Below are positions 6,886 to 13,709 of a DNA stretch of 13,709 nt, in pieces (position 1 is the first letter of the stretch; each line of letters opens with the position of its first letter). The notes under the pieces are model-generated. The model was not told where the DNA came from. It saw nothing but the letters and a program-made list of their open reading frames with translations, and ran no database searches. The position numbers and the translations under genes are program-made. The DNA is from Ignavibacteria bacterium (GTDB taxonomy: Bacteria; Bacteroidota; Ignavibacteria; UBA10030; UBA6906): NCBI GenBank assembly GCA_029859455.1, contig JAOUDE010000028.1:1-13709 (forward strand). The letters run 5' to 3'.

Positions 6886-8295
6886 ATGCAAACGCCGCCC
6901 CATATCGCGAACATCCTCATCGATATCATCCCCGATATGTGTTTCGTTGTGTCGGCCGATGGTATCATCTCCACTTATAATGAAGGTGCCCGGGTCGTGC
7001 TCGGGCTTCCAGAGACACCTGAAACACCATTGCGGTTTTCTGAACTGCTGACCGAGGATTCGCCGCGGCCGATCCCGGTCGTCATCAAAACCGGGGAACT
7101 GGAATCAAAGGCTGAAGTCCGTTTCAAGACCGGAAACGGCGATGTCGTTGACGCGATCCTCTTCCTTCGGGTGATCGAAGGACCAGACCAGAGCTTCCTC
7201 TATATTATTGCCCGGGATGTTTCGGAATCGAAACAGAAAGAACTTGATCTTCTTCGGTTCTCTCAGGTCGTGCATTACACGATCAATCCGATTCAGATCA
7301 CTGATTCCCATAACCGGATGGTCTACGTCAATCCGGCGTTCGAACGGATTACCGGTTACAGCCGCGACGAGCTGATCGGAGAGAACCCCCGCATCATGTC
7401 GAGCGGAAAACATTCGAAGAAATTCTGGACCGAGATGTGGAAAGAGATCACACAGGGCAATGTCTGGACAGGGGAGATTGAAAACCGGAAGAAGTGCGGG
7501 GACCCGATGTTTACCCAGCTCGTCATCTCCCCGGTGGTCGATAATGACGGCTGCGTGGTCGGCTACCTGGGCGCGCACAGGGATATCTCCCAGCAGCGTC
7601 AGCTGGAACAACAGCTGGTTCATACCCAGAAGATGGAGAGCATGGGTACCCTGGCCGCCGGCATTGCGCACGAGGTCGGCAACCCGCTGGCGTCGATATC
7701 GTCCATTGTCCAGGTCCTTCTCAGGACTGTTGAAGATGAGTTCTCCAGGGAAAAGCTGAATCTCGTTCAGACCCAGGTACAACGGATCAACAAGATTATC
7801 CGCGACCTGGTCGATTTCTCCCGTCCGTCAAACTACAAGCTTCAGCCGACCGATTTGGTACGGATTGTATTGGATGCAGTGGAGATCGTCAGGATCGGCA
7901 AGAAAGCGAAAACCGTCAGATTTGAAACAGATGTGCAGGCTCAGGTGCCGATGCTCTATCTTGTCCCGGATCAGCTTTCCCAGGTGTTCATCAATATTCT
8001 CCTGAACAGTGTTGACGCGATCAATGGCAGGAAGGATGGCCTGATTGAAACAACGATTACAATGGATGACGATCGTGTGGCCGTGACAATGCGGGACAAC
8101 GGAGAGGGGATCCGGCAGGAGCACCTCGCGAAAGTGTTCGAACCGTTTTTTACAACAAAGAAAGTGGGTGAAGGAACAGGGCTCGGCCTCTGGGTCAGCT
8201 ACGGAATCATGAAGAGCCTGAAGGGTGATATTACCGTGGAAAGCGGGGAGGGGGAAGGGACTTCGTTCTGCGTTTCCCTTCCTGTGACACATTGA
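6886..8295 (+). CDS. Soluble double-PAS sensor histidine kinase (NtrB-like)
   Basis: A 469-residue kinase without membrane helices. A first PAS domain (about 5-110) ends in the DVSESKQ linker. A second (about 127-238) contains NPAFERITGYSRDELIG and ends in AHRDIS. The dimerisation/phospho-acceptor helix carries H262 in AHEVGNP, and the ATPase domain shows N374, DNGEGI (404-409) and GTGLGL (430-435). It should phosphorylate the regulator encoded 36 bases downstream. The start is uncertain. The ATG at 6886 sits directly before the first PAS fold. ATG 6790 (or TTG 6787) would add about 32 unremarkable residues spanning an inverted repeat. Neither has a good ribosome binding site, unlike most genes here. 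The ligand is not evident; no haem motif or flavin-binding cysteine signature is visible. Confidence 0.88.
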   Translation: MQTPPHIANILIDIIPDMCFVVSADGIISTYNEGARVVLGLPETPETPLRFSELLTEDSPRPIPVVIKTGELESKAEVRFKTGNGDVVDAILFLRVIEGPDQSFLYIIARDVSESKQKELDLLRFSQVVHYTINPIQITDSHNRMVYVNPAFERITGYSRDELIGENPRIMSSGKHSKKFWTEMWKEITQGNVWTGEIENRKKCGDPMFTQLVISPVVDNDGCVVGYLGAHRDISQQRQLEQQLVHTQKMESMGTLAAGIAHEVGNPLASISSIVQVLLRTVEDEFSREKLNLVQTQVQRINKIIRDLVDFSRPSNYKLQPTDLVRIVLDAVEIVRIGKKAKTVRFETDVQAQVPMLYLVPDQLSQVFINILLNSVDAINGRKDGLIETTITMDDDRVAVTMRDNGEGIRQEHLAKVFEPFFTTKKVGEGTGLGLWVSYGIMKSLKGDITVESGEGEGTSFCVSLPVTH

Positions 8296-8331
8296 ACCGG
8301 GAAGATTGTTGAAGGAAAGGATGGTTGTCCG

Positions 8332-9696
8332 ATGAGCGGGTCGATACTGGTCGTGGATGATGAAGAGATCATCAGGGAGTCACTCTCTTTTGTTCTGAAG
8401 AAGGAGGGATTCCGCGTTGCGACGGCTGAAAACGGAAAAGCTGCCCTCGAGCAGGTGAAACATGGTGATTTCGATATCGTTGTGACGGATCTTGAAATGC
8501 CGGAGATGAAAGGGATCGAGCTGTTGGAGCATATCGCCGGGCTTGCTCCCGAAACAAGTGTCATGATCGTAACGGCGTACGGTTCGATCGAAACGGCGAT
8601 CAGCGCGCTGCGGAAGGGAGCGGTGGATTACGTGCTGAAGCCTGTTGATTTCGACGATCTTCTCCATAAGATCGGAAAGCTTCTGAGCGGGAGAAAGATC
8701 GCAGCTGAAAACAAATTTCTGCGAAGGGAAATCAACAGGGATTACGATTTCTCGAAGATCATAGGGAAAAGCAGGGCGATGGAAGATGTGTTCCGAACGA
8801 TCAGGAAGGTCGCGGGCACCGAAGGAACGGTTCTGATCACGGGAAAGAGCGGAACCGGGAAAGAACTTGTTGCCCGTGCGATCCATTTCCATAGTGCCCG
8901 GGCAGAGGGTCCGTTTCTTGCGGTCAATTGCGGAGCGATTCCGGAGAATCTGTTCGAAAGTGAATTGTTCGGTCATAAGAAAGGCGCATTTACCGGCGCG
9001 GCTTCAGACCGCGTCGGCTTTTTCAAAGCGGCCGACAGCGGAACGCTGTTTCTGGACGAGGTCAGCGAGATCCCAACCAATCTTCAGGTGAAACTCCTTC
9101 GCGTCCTCGAAACACGGGAAGTAACCCCTGTCGGAACCTCAGCTTCGGTTCCTGTTGATGTCAGAATCCTCGCATCCACGAACCGGGATCTTCTGAAGGA
9201 AGTGGAAGAGGGGCGGTTTCGGGAGGATCTTTTCTACCGGCTGAACGTCGTGGAGGTTCCTCTCCCGCCGCTCTCCGAGCGCCTCGATGACCTCCCGCTC
9301 CTTGTGGAACACTTCATCGGGAAGTACGGCAAAGAGATGTCGAAGCCGGTCAGGGGTGTCGAAAACGAGGTGATGAGAATGCTGATGGCTCATACCTGGA
9401 AGGGGGAAGTCCGCGAACTCGAGAATATCATAGAACGGGCGGTGATCTTCGCCGAAGGGAAGATGATCACGAGGGAGGAACTCCCGGCGGCGTTCGGGCA
9501 CCTGGACGGCAGCACATATGTGTTCGATACGAACAGAACGCTGCGGGAAGCGGTCCGCGATTTCGAGCACCAGTATATCGGGAGGGTGCTTCGCCTTCAC
9601 CAGTACAACAAGGAAGTTGCTGCGCGGGCTCTGGAGATCAGCCTCTCTTCTCTGTATCGGAAGATTGAGGAGCTTAGTATCTCTTTGCAGGAATAG
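8332..9696 (+). CDS. Sigma-54-dependent response regulator (NtrC type), second
   Basis: A 454-residue activator. The receiver domain (about 4-118) has D9-D10, phospho-acceptor D53, T81 and K103. The AAA+ domain (about 142-370) has Walker A GKSGTGKE (171-178), GAFTGA (218-223), FLDE (240-243) and FYRLN (301-305). A C-terminal Fis-like helix-turn-helix lies at about 402-446. Two common signatures are altered: GESGTGKE is GKSGTGKE, and the WPGNVREL element reads WKGEVREL (356-363). Both changes are likely tolerated. A purine-rich AAGGAAAGG precedes the ATG by about eleven bases. It is paired with the PAS kinase just upstream, probably in one transcript. Its DNA-recognition helix differs from that of the left-arm regulator, so the two probably bind different sites. 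Confidence 0.95.
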   Translation: MSGSILVVDDEEIIRESLSFVLKKEGFRVATAENGKAALEQVKHGDFDIVVTDLEMPEMKGIELLEHIAGLAPETSVMIVTAYGSIETAISALRKGAVDYVLKPVDFDDLLHKIGKLLSGRKIAAENKFLRREINRDYDFSKIIGKSRAMEDVFRTIRKVAGTEGTVLITGKSGTGKELVARAIHFHSARAEGPFLAVNCGAIPENLFESELFGHKKGAFTGAASDRVGFFKAADSGTLFLDEVSEIPTNLQVKLLRVLETREVTPVGTSASVPVDVRILASTNRDLLKEVEEGRFREDLFYRLNVVEVPLPPLSERLDDLPLLVEHFIGKYGKEMSKPVRGVENEVMRMLMAHTWKGEVRELENIIERAVIFAEGKMITREELPAAFGHLDGSTYVFDTNRTLREAVRDFEHQYIGRVLRLHQYNKEVAARALEISLSSLYRKIEELSISLQE

Positions 9697-9867
9697 GAAT
9701 CAACCTGTTCATATTCCCACATTCCGGAAGAGGAGCAGGCGCACGAACACCCCACTCTCCGTTTCGACTGCCAATCGGGACACTTCTTCTCCACAGGGCC
9801 CTCGTGGCATACAGATTGACAACTATTCTGGCGTATCACCATCCTGAAGAGCAGAGGAGGATCCGCC
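9697..9867 (+). promoter_or_regulatory. Intergenic region before the stress-protein gene with a near sigma-54 promoter
   Basis: This is a 171-base gap. At 9805-9820 the plus strand reads TGGCATACAGATTGAC, with a good -24 (TGGCA) and correct spacing to TTG, but the -12 GC is GA. It lies 48 bases before the ATG at 9868. Upstream of it, 9791-9807 holds an imperfect dyad (CCAC, AGGGCCCT, GTGG) without a T-run, so not a convincing terminator. GGAGG at 9856-9860 is the ribosome binding site. No open reading frame of note was seen in the gap. Confidence 0.35.
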
Positions 9868-10371
9868 ATGATAACACTACGCCGCATTGTCGTTCCGACC
9901 GACTTATCAGATTTTTCCCTTGCCGCGCTTGAATACGCGTCGACTCTCAGCCTGATCTACGGGGCAGACCTCTTCCTCCTCCACGTCGAAGATGTTGTCC
10001 CGCCGCCGATGTATACAACACATGTCGCTGACCTCGAAGCGGGTCATTTCCGTGTCAAGACTGAAGACGAATCGAAGAAGGCTCTGGAGCAGTTCGCCGT
10101 CCGGAAGATCAGCCCTGACCTGAAGGCCCGGCTGGTTGTCCGTCTCGGTCATCCGGTGGACGAAATAATCCGGTTCGCGGAGGAAGAGAGGATCGACATG
10201 ATCGTGATGGCGACGCACGGGCGTACCGGATTGAAGCATGTGCTCATGGGGAGCATCGCGGAAAAAGTTGTTCGGAATTCGGGCATACCGGTATTGACCG
10301 TAAAGCCACACCCGCTCCGGAACAAAGTTGTTTCCAGGGATGACGTGGAGCATGAACTCCATATTCGCTGA
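9868..10371 (+). CDS. Universal stress protein (UspA family)
   Basis: A 167-residue single-domain Usp. It starts with the usual IVVPTDLSDFSLAALEYA (7-24) and ends its fold with MATHGRTGLKHVLMGSIAEKV (around 113-133). The latter matches the ATP-binding pattern G-x2-G-x9-G-S/T except that the first glycine is alanine, a common variant. The closing strand is IPVLTVKP. It is probably a cytoplasmic ATP-binding Usp. A strong GGAGG lies seven bases before the ATG. About fifteen residues follow the fold as a charged tail. Usp genes often sit near anaerobic and energy-stress regulons, and here it lies between the regulator pair and the cytochromes. Its specific role is unknown. Confidence 0.93.
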   Translation: MITLRRIVVPTDLSDFSLAALEYASTLSLIYGADLFLLHVEDVVPPPMYTTHVADLEAGHFRVKTEDESKKALEQFAVRKISPDLKARLVVRLGHPVDEIIRFAEEERIDMIVMATHGRTGLKHVLMGSIAEKVVRNSGIPVLTVKPHPLRNKVVSRDDVEHELHIR

Positions 10372-10430
10372 AGTCGGCGGAGGCCGGAAACGGTTCTCTG
10401 AACAGCATGAACGCAGGATAACACAGAGAA

Positions 10431-10802
10431 ATGCCGGATCAATCCAAACGGACGATTCTGATCTATAGTCCTGACATGAATTTCTGTTTCAGTCTGTCAT
10501 CCCTCTTTCAGGACAGGTACAACGTGATCACATCGACAGACCCGGAGCTCCTCGATCCCGAGCGGACGATCAGTGCGGCCCATCTCGTCATCATCGATGA
10601 AGAACCCTCCGAGAAGATGATGGAACGGGTGAAGAGGCTGCGCACCGCGAGAGCAGAGCTTCCGGTGATCATGCTGTATGTCTTTAGGCCGCAGGCGATG
10701 GAATTGGACCAGGCTGTGAAGGATCTTGTGAATGGCGTGTTCTATAAACCGCTGAATGTGAGGGATGTCTCGCATAGCATTGAGGAGCTCATTGGTGTCT
10801 GA
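10431..10802 (+). CDS. Small stand-alone receiver-like protein, degenerate
   Basis: A 123-residue protein with the alternating pattern of a CheY-like receiver and nothing else. The first strand TILIYSPD carries only one acid (D15) of the usual pair. LVIIDEEP puts a potential phospho-acceptor at D56, and YKPL gives the conserved Lys (K106) and Pro. The Thr/Ser normally following the fourth strand is replaced (PVIMLYVF, Y83). It may therefore be phosphorylated poorly, or act as a non-phosphorylated partner. No output domain is present. The gene overlaps the next one, whose GTG start lies inside its last codons, so it is probably co-translated with the 13-haem cytochrome. The ribosome binding site is weak (AGGA, about twelve bases upstream). 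Confidence 0.78.
   Translation: MPDQSKRTILIYSPDMNFCFSLSSLFQDRYNVITSTDPELLDPERTISAAHLVIIDEEPSEKMMERVKRLRTARAELPVIMLYVFRPQAMELDQAVKDLVNGVFYKPLNVRDVSHSIEELIGV
10782..10787 (+). promoter_or_regulatory. Ribosome binding site deciding the 13-haem cytochrome start
   Basis: GAGGAG lies seven bases before GTG 10795, inside the end of the receiver-like gene. The in-frame ATG at 10765 has only GGG directly against it, so the GTG is the better start. Confidence 0.65.
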
Positions 10803-12981
10803 ACTCCGGTCTATCGTTGTTCTGTGCAGCCTGCTTTTCTTCACCCGTGGTTCCGCCATGGCACAGGATGACTGTATGGTCTGCCATGAGGACCCCTCAA
10901 TCGAGAAGATAAGAAACGGGAAAGCGGTTTCTCTTTCTGTTGATGTGAAGGGTCTCTCACGTTCGGCTCATGCTGACCTTGAGTGTACCCTCTGCCACAC
11001 AGGGTTGGATGCCGGGGAGCTTCCCCACGCGGCAAGGATTCAGCCGGTGGATTGCCTGACATGCCATTCCGATGAAAGCACGGAATCATACGCGGCGAGT
11101 GTTCACGGGGTTTCAGAACCGGGAAAACGACCGGCTGCCTCCTGCTCCGCCTGCCACGGAACCCATGAGATCCGGAAGCTGAGTGAAGCTGGTGAATCGG
11201 ACCGTGTCATGACGGCACAACGTATGTGCTCCGGCTGTCACCGGTCTATCCACACTGAGTTCCTCGCTTCCGATCATGGCCGGGCCTTCTCAGCCGGGAT
11301 TGCAGGCGCACCCGGCTGTATCGAATGCCACGGAGAGCACGATGTTGTTTCTCCTTCCGAAGAGAGTGCATCGACGTCGCGCTCCCGGCAGGGGAAACTC
11401 TGCCAGCGCTGCCATCTCGATAATGCCGAAGTCCGCGCAATCGTCGGTCCGACGGCGGGATTCATCGCGTCATATGAACAAAGTGTGCATGGAATCGCAA
11501 GCCATGAGGGAAACGAGGGGGCAGCTACCTGTACGGACTGCCACGGCAGTCACGGAATGACGAAGGGCTCTAATCCTCTGTCAAAAGTCGCCAGACAGAA
11601 TATCGCCTCAACGTGCGGGACATGTCACCCGGATATCCGGGAACAATACTATCTCAGCATCCACGGAAAAGCAGTCTCTGCGGGGATCCTGGCTTCTGCC
11701 ACCTGCACCGATTGTCACGGTGAGCACAGGATCCTCTCTCCACGGGACGCCGACTCGCCGGTTGCGGGCGCGAATGTCTCCTCTCAGGTATGTTCGCCCT
11801 GTCACGGATCGGTCCGGCTGGCAGAGAAGTACGGACTCTCATCCGACCGGTTTCGGACATTCGAGGACAGCTATCACGGGCTCGCGGGACGGAGCGGATC
11901 GGTCGAGGTGGCCAACTGCGCCAGCTGCCATGGCATTCACGACATCCTCCCGTCGTCCGACGAAAACTCACGCATCCATCCCTCGAATCTGGCTGCGACA
12001 TGCGGTTCCTGTCACCCGGGGGCTAATGAGAATTTTACAAAGGGGGAGGTCCATTTCGATCCCGCCTCAAATGAGGAATCGATTCTTGCACTCGTTGCCA
12101 CGATCTACATCTTTCTGATCGCTGTGACGATCGGCGGAATGTTCTTTCATAACCTGATCGATTTCATCCATAAATCGAAAGAGATTCTCAGAAAACGGAG
12201 ACGAGGAGGACCCGCAAGGTCGGTTCCACATCGTCTGTACGTGCGGATGACATTGTCGGAGCGGATTCAGCACGGTACCCTGATGGTGACGTTCTTCCTT
12301 CTCGTCGTTACCGGCTTCATGCTGAAGTTCCCCGAGGCATGGTGGGTTGTCCCGATCCAGGCGATCAGTCCCTCCGTGTTCGAGGTACGAAGTCTGCTTC
12401 ATCGGATTGCCGGTGGGGCTATGATCATTGCATCGCTGTACCATCTCTGGTATGTGCTGTTCGTCCCGCGCGGGAAACAACTGCTCCGTGATCTCCTGCC
12501 GGCGTGGCGGGATCTGACAGATCCGTTTCGATTCATCGGATTCAACCTCGGAATCAGAAAGGAAAAACCCCGGTTCGGGCGATTCAGCTACATCGAAAAA
12601 GCGGAGTACTGGGCCCTCGTCTGGGGGACCATGATCATGGGGCTGACGGGAGTCGTCCTCTGGTTCGAGAACACCTTTCTTGGACTATTCGGAAAGCTCT
12701 GGTGGGACGTCGGCCTTGCTGTTCACTACTATGAAGCATGGCTTGCGACTCTTGCGATTATCGTCTGGCATCTCTATTTTGTGATCGCCAACCCGGACGT
12801 GTATCCCATGAACCTCGCCTGGTGGAAAGGAACTCTGACGGAAGAAGAGATGGAGACGGAACATCCGCTCGAACTCGAAAAGCTTAAACAGGATGAGAAC
12901 AAGCGTGCGGATTCAAGAGACCCAAGAAAGAAAATCAGGAAGGGTGGAGCATCCCGTGGGACTGTTGACTCATCCACATGA
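10795..12981 (+). CDS. 13-haem cytochrome c fused to a cytochrome b-type membrane domain
   Basis: A 728-residue fusion. A signal peptide (about 1-24, ending SAMAQ) is followed by thirteen CXXCH motifs with first cysteines at 27, 64, 87, 117, 145, 175, 203, 246, 274, 304, 333, 375 and 403. The pattern SxHG then CxxCHGxH recurs five times (about 102-124, 159-182, 230-253, 288-311, 359-382), suggesting modular duplication. From about 428 come a membrane helix and a cytochrome b561/FdnI-like domain with helices near 495-515, 535-557, 603-625 and 645-667. Histidines including H493, H536, H550, H644 and H659 are candidate b-haem ligands. A lysine-rich cytoplasmic tail ends the protein. The architecture resembles CbcL of Geobacter (c haems plus a dihaem b domain, reported to link menaquinol to periplasmic cytochromes), but with more haems. 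An ATG at 10765 is an alternative start. Confidence 0.9.
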   Translation: MSELRSIVVLCSLLFFTRGSAMAQDDCMVCHEDPSIEKIRNGKAVSLSVDVKGLSRSAHADLECTLCHTGLDAGELPHAARIQPVDCLTCHSDESTESYAASVHGVSEPGKRPAASCSACHGTHEIRKLSEAGESDRVMTAQRMCSGCHRSIHTEFLASDHGRAFSAGIAGAPGCIECHGEHDVVSPSEESASTSRSRQGKLCQRCHLDNAEVRAIVGPTAGFIASYEQSVHGIASHEGNEGAATCTDCHGSHGMTKGSNPLSKVARQNIASTCGTCHPDIREQYYLSIHGKAVSAGILASATCTDCHGEHRILSPRDADSPVAGANVSSQVCSPCHGSVRLAEKYGLSSDRFRTFEDSYHGLAGRSGSVEVANCASCHGIHDILPSSDENSRIHPSNLAATCGSCHPGANENFTKGEVHFDPASNEESILALVATIYIFLIAVTIGGMFFHNLIDFIHKSKEILRKRRRGGPARSVPHRLYVRMTLSERIQHGTLMVTFFLLVVTGFMLKFPEAWWVVPIQAISPSVFEVRSLLHRIAGGAMIIASLYHLWYVLFVPRGKQLLRDLLPAWRDLTDPFRFIGFNLGIRKEKPRFGRFSYIEKAEYWALVWGTMIMGLTGVVLWFENTFLGLFGKLWWDVGLAVHYYEAWLATLAIIVWHLYFVIANPDVYPMNLAWWKGTLTEEEMETEHPLELEKLKQDENKRADSRDPRKKIRKGGASRGTVDSST

Positions 12982-12991
12982 AGGAGGAGGG
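12981..12991 (+). promoter_or_regulatory. Ribosome binding site deciding the tetrahaem cytochrome start
   Basis: AAGGAGGAGGG lies six bases before ATG 12998 and starts on the last base of the upstream stop codon. It favours this ATG, which begins a signal peptide, over an in-frame codon 35 residues earlier inside the upstream gene. Confidence 0.85.
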
Positions 12992-12997
12992 AATCTG

Positions 12998-13534
12998 ATG
13001 ACACTGAAGGGAATCGTGGTTCTTGTTTTTCCCGCCATGTTATTGATCCAGACAGCACCCGCCCAGGAAAAATATTCGGGCACCAAGCTTTGCGCATCAT
13101 GCCACAAGGGAGGAAAGGGGGGGACAGCCTACACGCTCTGGTCAGCGAGCAGACACGCGAAGGCTTTCGAGACTCTGAAGAGCGAAGGGGCGAAGAAGAT
13201 TGCCAAAGAAAGGGGAATGCAGGAAGCCCCTCACGAAAGTGCTGCCTGCCTCGAGTGTCATGTGACGGGAGGGGGAACAGCCAGCAATATCACCGCTTCG
13301 TTCAAGAAGGAGGAGGGGGTGACCTGTGAAGCCTGTCATGGACCCTCGTCCGGCTACAAGATGGTGCACGCGAAAGGTGATGTGGAGAAATCAAAAGCCG
13401 CCGGTCTGATTGAAGGAGATACATCCGGAAAAAGCTGCCTCGTCTGTCATAATGAAAAGAGTCCGACATACAAATCGTTCAACTTCGAAGAGAGATGGGC
13501 CAGGATCAAACATGCTCTTCCTGAAAGCAAGTAA
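12998..13534 (+). CDS. Secreted tetrahaem cytochrome c (cytochrome c554-like)
   Basis: A 178-residue protein with a signal peptide (about 1-22, TLKGIVVLVFPAMLLIQ then APAQ) and four haem c motifs: CASCH (32-36), CLECH (84-88), CEACH (110-114) and CLVCH (147-151). The pattern around them (YxGTKLCASCHKG, LWSASRHAKAFETL, ECHVTGGG, CEACHGPSSGYK) is typical of the cytochrome c554 / multihaem 'SRHAxAxxTL' family. It has no membrane anchor, so it should be a soluble periplasmic electron carrier. It lies 16 bases after the 13-haem/cytochrome b fusion and is the likely electron partner of that protein. It might alternatively deliver electrons to a terminal reductase or an outer-membrane conduit outside the window. 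Confidence 0.9.
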   Translation: MTLKGIVVLVFPAMLLIQTAPAQEKYSGTKLCASCHKGGKGGTAYTLWSASRHAKAFETLKSEGAKKIAKERGMQEAPHESAACLECHVTGGGTASNITASFKKEEGVTCEACHGPSSGYKMVHAKGDVEKSKAAGLIEGDTSGKSCLVCHNEKSPTYKSFNFEERWARIKHALPESK

Positions 13535-13584
13535 CACGCGACGGTCATTGGGCTTCAATCACTGATTCAGGAAAAGAATACAGA

Positions 13585-13709
13585 ATGAAGAGAGTCTTCC
13601 CCGCATCGTTCTATAACCTCCTCACGGTGATCGGCCTGGCTGTCGTTGTCGTCAGCCTTGGTCTGATTCTGTTCATGGGCCTTCTCGAAGCGATGGCGAA
13701 GACGCCGAA
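13585..13709 (+). CDS. N-terminal fragment of a membrane-anchored protein, probably NapC/NrfH-like cytochrome
   Basis: 41 full codons are visible before the window ends. After KRVFPASFYNLL comes one strong membrane helix (about 12-35, TVIGLAVVVVSLGLILFMGL), then LLEAMAKTP. This N-anchor pattern (NL-T-x-IG, then a helix, then a short acidic/proline turn) is common in NapC/NirT/NrfH and related anchored multihaem cytochromes. No haem motif is visible yet. The 50-base gap from the tetrahaem cytochrome and the shared strand suggest the same operon. AGGAAAAG upstream is a moderate ribosome binding site. The family call is an inference from the anchor and context. Confidence 0.6.
   Translation, partial: MKRVFPASFYNLLTVIGLAVVVVSLGLILFMGLLEAMAKTP

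Noticed and set aside
9791..9807. Dyad CCAC-AGGGCCCT-GTGG as a transcription terminator after the second regulator
   Set aside because: Imperfect pairing and no following run of T.
10392..10403. Small hairpin CCG-GAAA-CGG after the stress-protein gene
   Set aside because: Only three base pairs and no T-run; too weak to call a terminator.
1..13709. CRISPR arrays, insertion sequences, tRNA or rRNA genes
   Set aside because: No regularly spaced direct repeats, transposase motifs, terminal inverted repeats or tRNA-like cloverleaf sequences were seen; almost all of the window is coding.

Overview
The window is a dense bacterial gene block of about 53-55% GC by eye. It looks like a redox and respiration locus from an anaerobic or facultative Gram-negative bacterium. 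Evidence for this is two multiheme c-type cytochromes with signal peptides, a probable third anchored one, a HybA/HybB-type iron-sulfur and membrane quinone module, strong GGAGG-type ribosome binding sites, and heavy use of sigma-54 regulators. The gene set resembles extracellular-electron-transfer or anaerobic-respiration clusters of Geobacter-like, Ignavibacteria/Bacteroidota-like or related lineages. The sequence alone does not settle the phylum.

Left arm, all on the minus strand and read from about 6640 down to 1: a very good sigma-54 promoter (6652-6667); two tandem membrane-anchored proteins with a glycine-cleavage-H-like (lipoyl-fold) domain (6607-5954, 5949-5308); a four-cluster ferredoxin with a C-terminal membrane helix (5305-4547); a HybB/NrfD-type integral membrane subunit (4550-3333); a 129-base gap with a possible second sigma-54 promoter; a sensor histidine kinase whose extracytoplasmic domain carries two haem c attachment motifs (3203-1548); its NtrC-type sigma-54 response regulator (1551-205); and the 5' end of an archaemetzincin-like zinc peptidase gene (208-1, running off the window). 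Most of these genes touch or overlap by 4 bases, so they are probably translated together.

Right arm, all on the plus strand: a soluble double-PAS NtrB-like kinase (6886-8295), a second NtrC-type sigma-54 response regulator (8332-9696), a universal stress protein (9868-10371), a small degenerate receiver-domain protein (10431-10802), a 13-haem c cytochrome fused to a cytochrome b membrane domain (10795-12981), a secreted tetrahaem cytochrome (12998-13534), and the start of a membrane-anchored, probably NapC/NrfH-like cytochrome (13585-13709, truncated).

Inferred working model: the HybA/HybB-like pair with the two GcvH-like proteins forms a quinone-linked membrane redox complex. The cytochrome b/13-haem fusion moves electrons between the quinone pool and periplasmic cytochromes. 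The haem-bearing kinase senses periplasmic redox state or a ligand and controls, through its sigma-54 activator, the sigma-54 promoter at the head of the same operon. The soluble PAS kinase and second activator may control the divergent cytochrome arm. The most unusual parts are the GcvH-like tandem pair without an aligned lipoyl lysine, the haem c kinase feeding a sigma-54 circuit, and the 13-haem/cytochrome b fusion.
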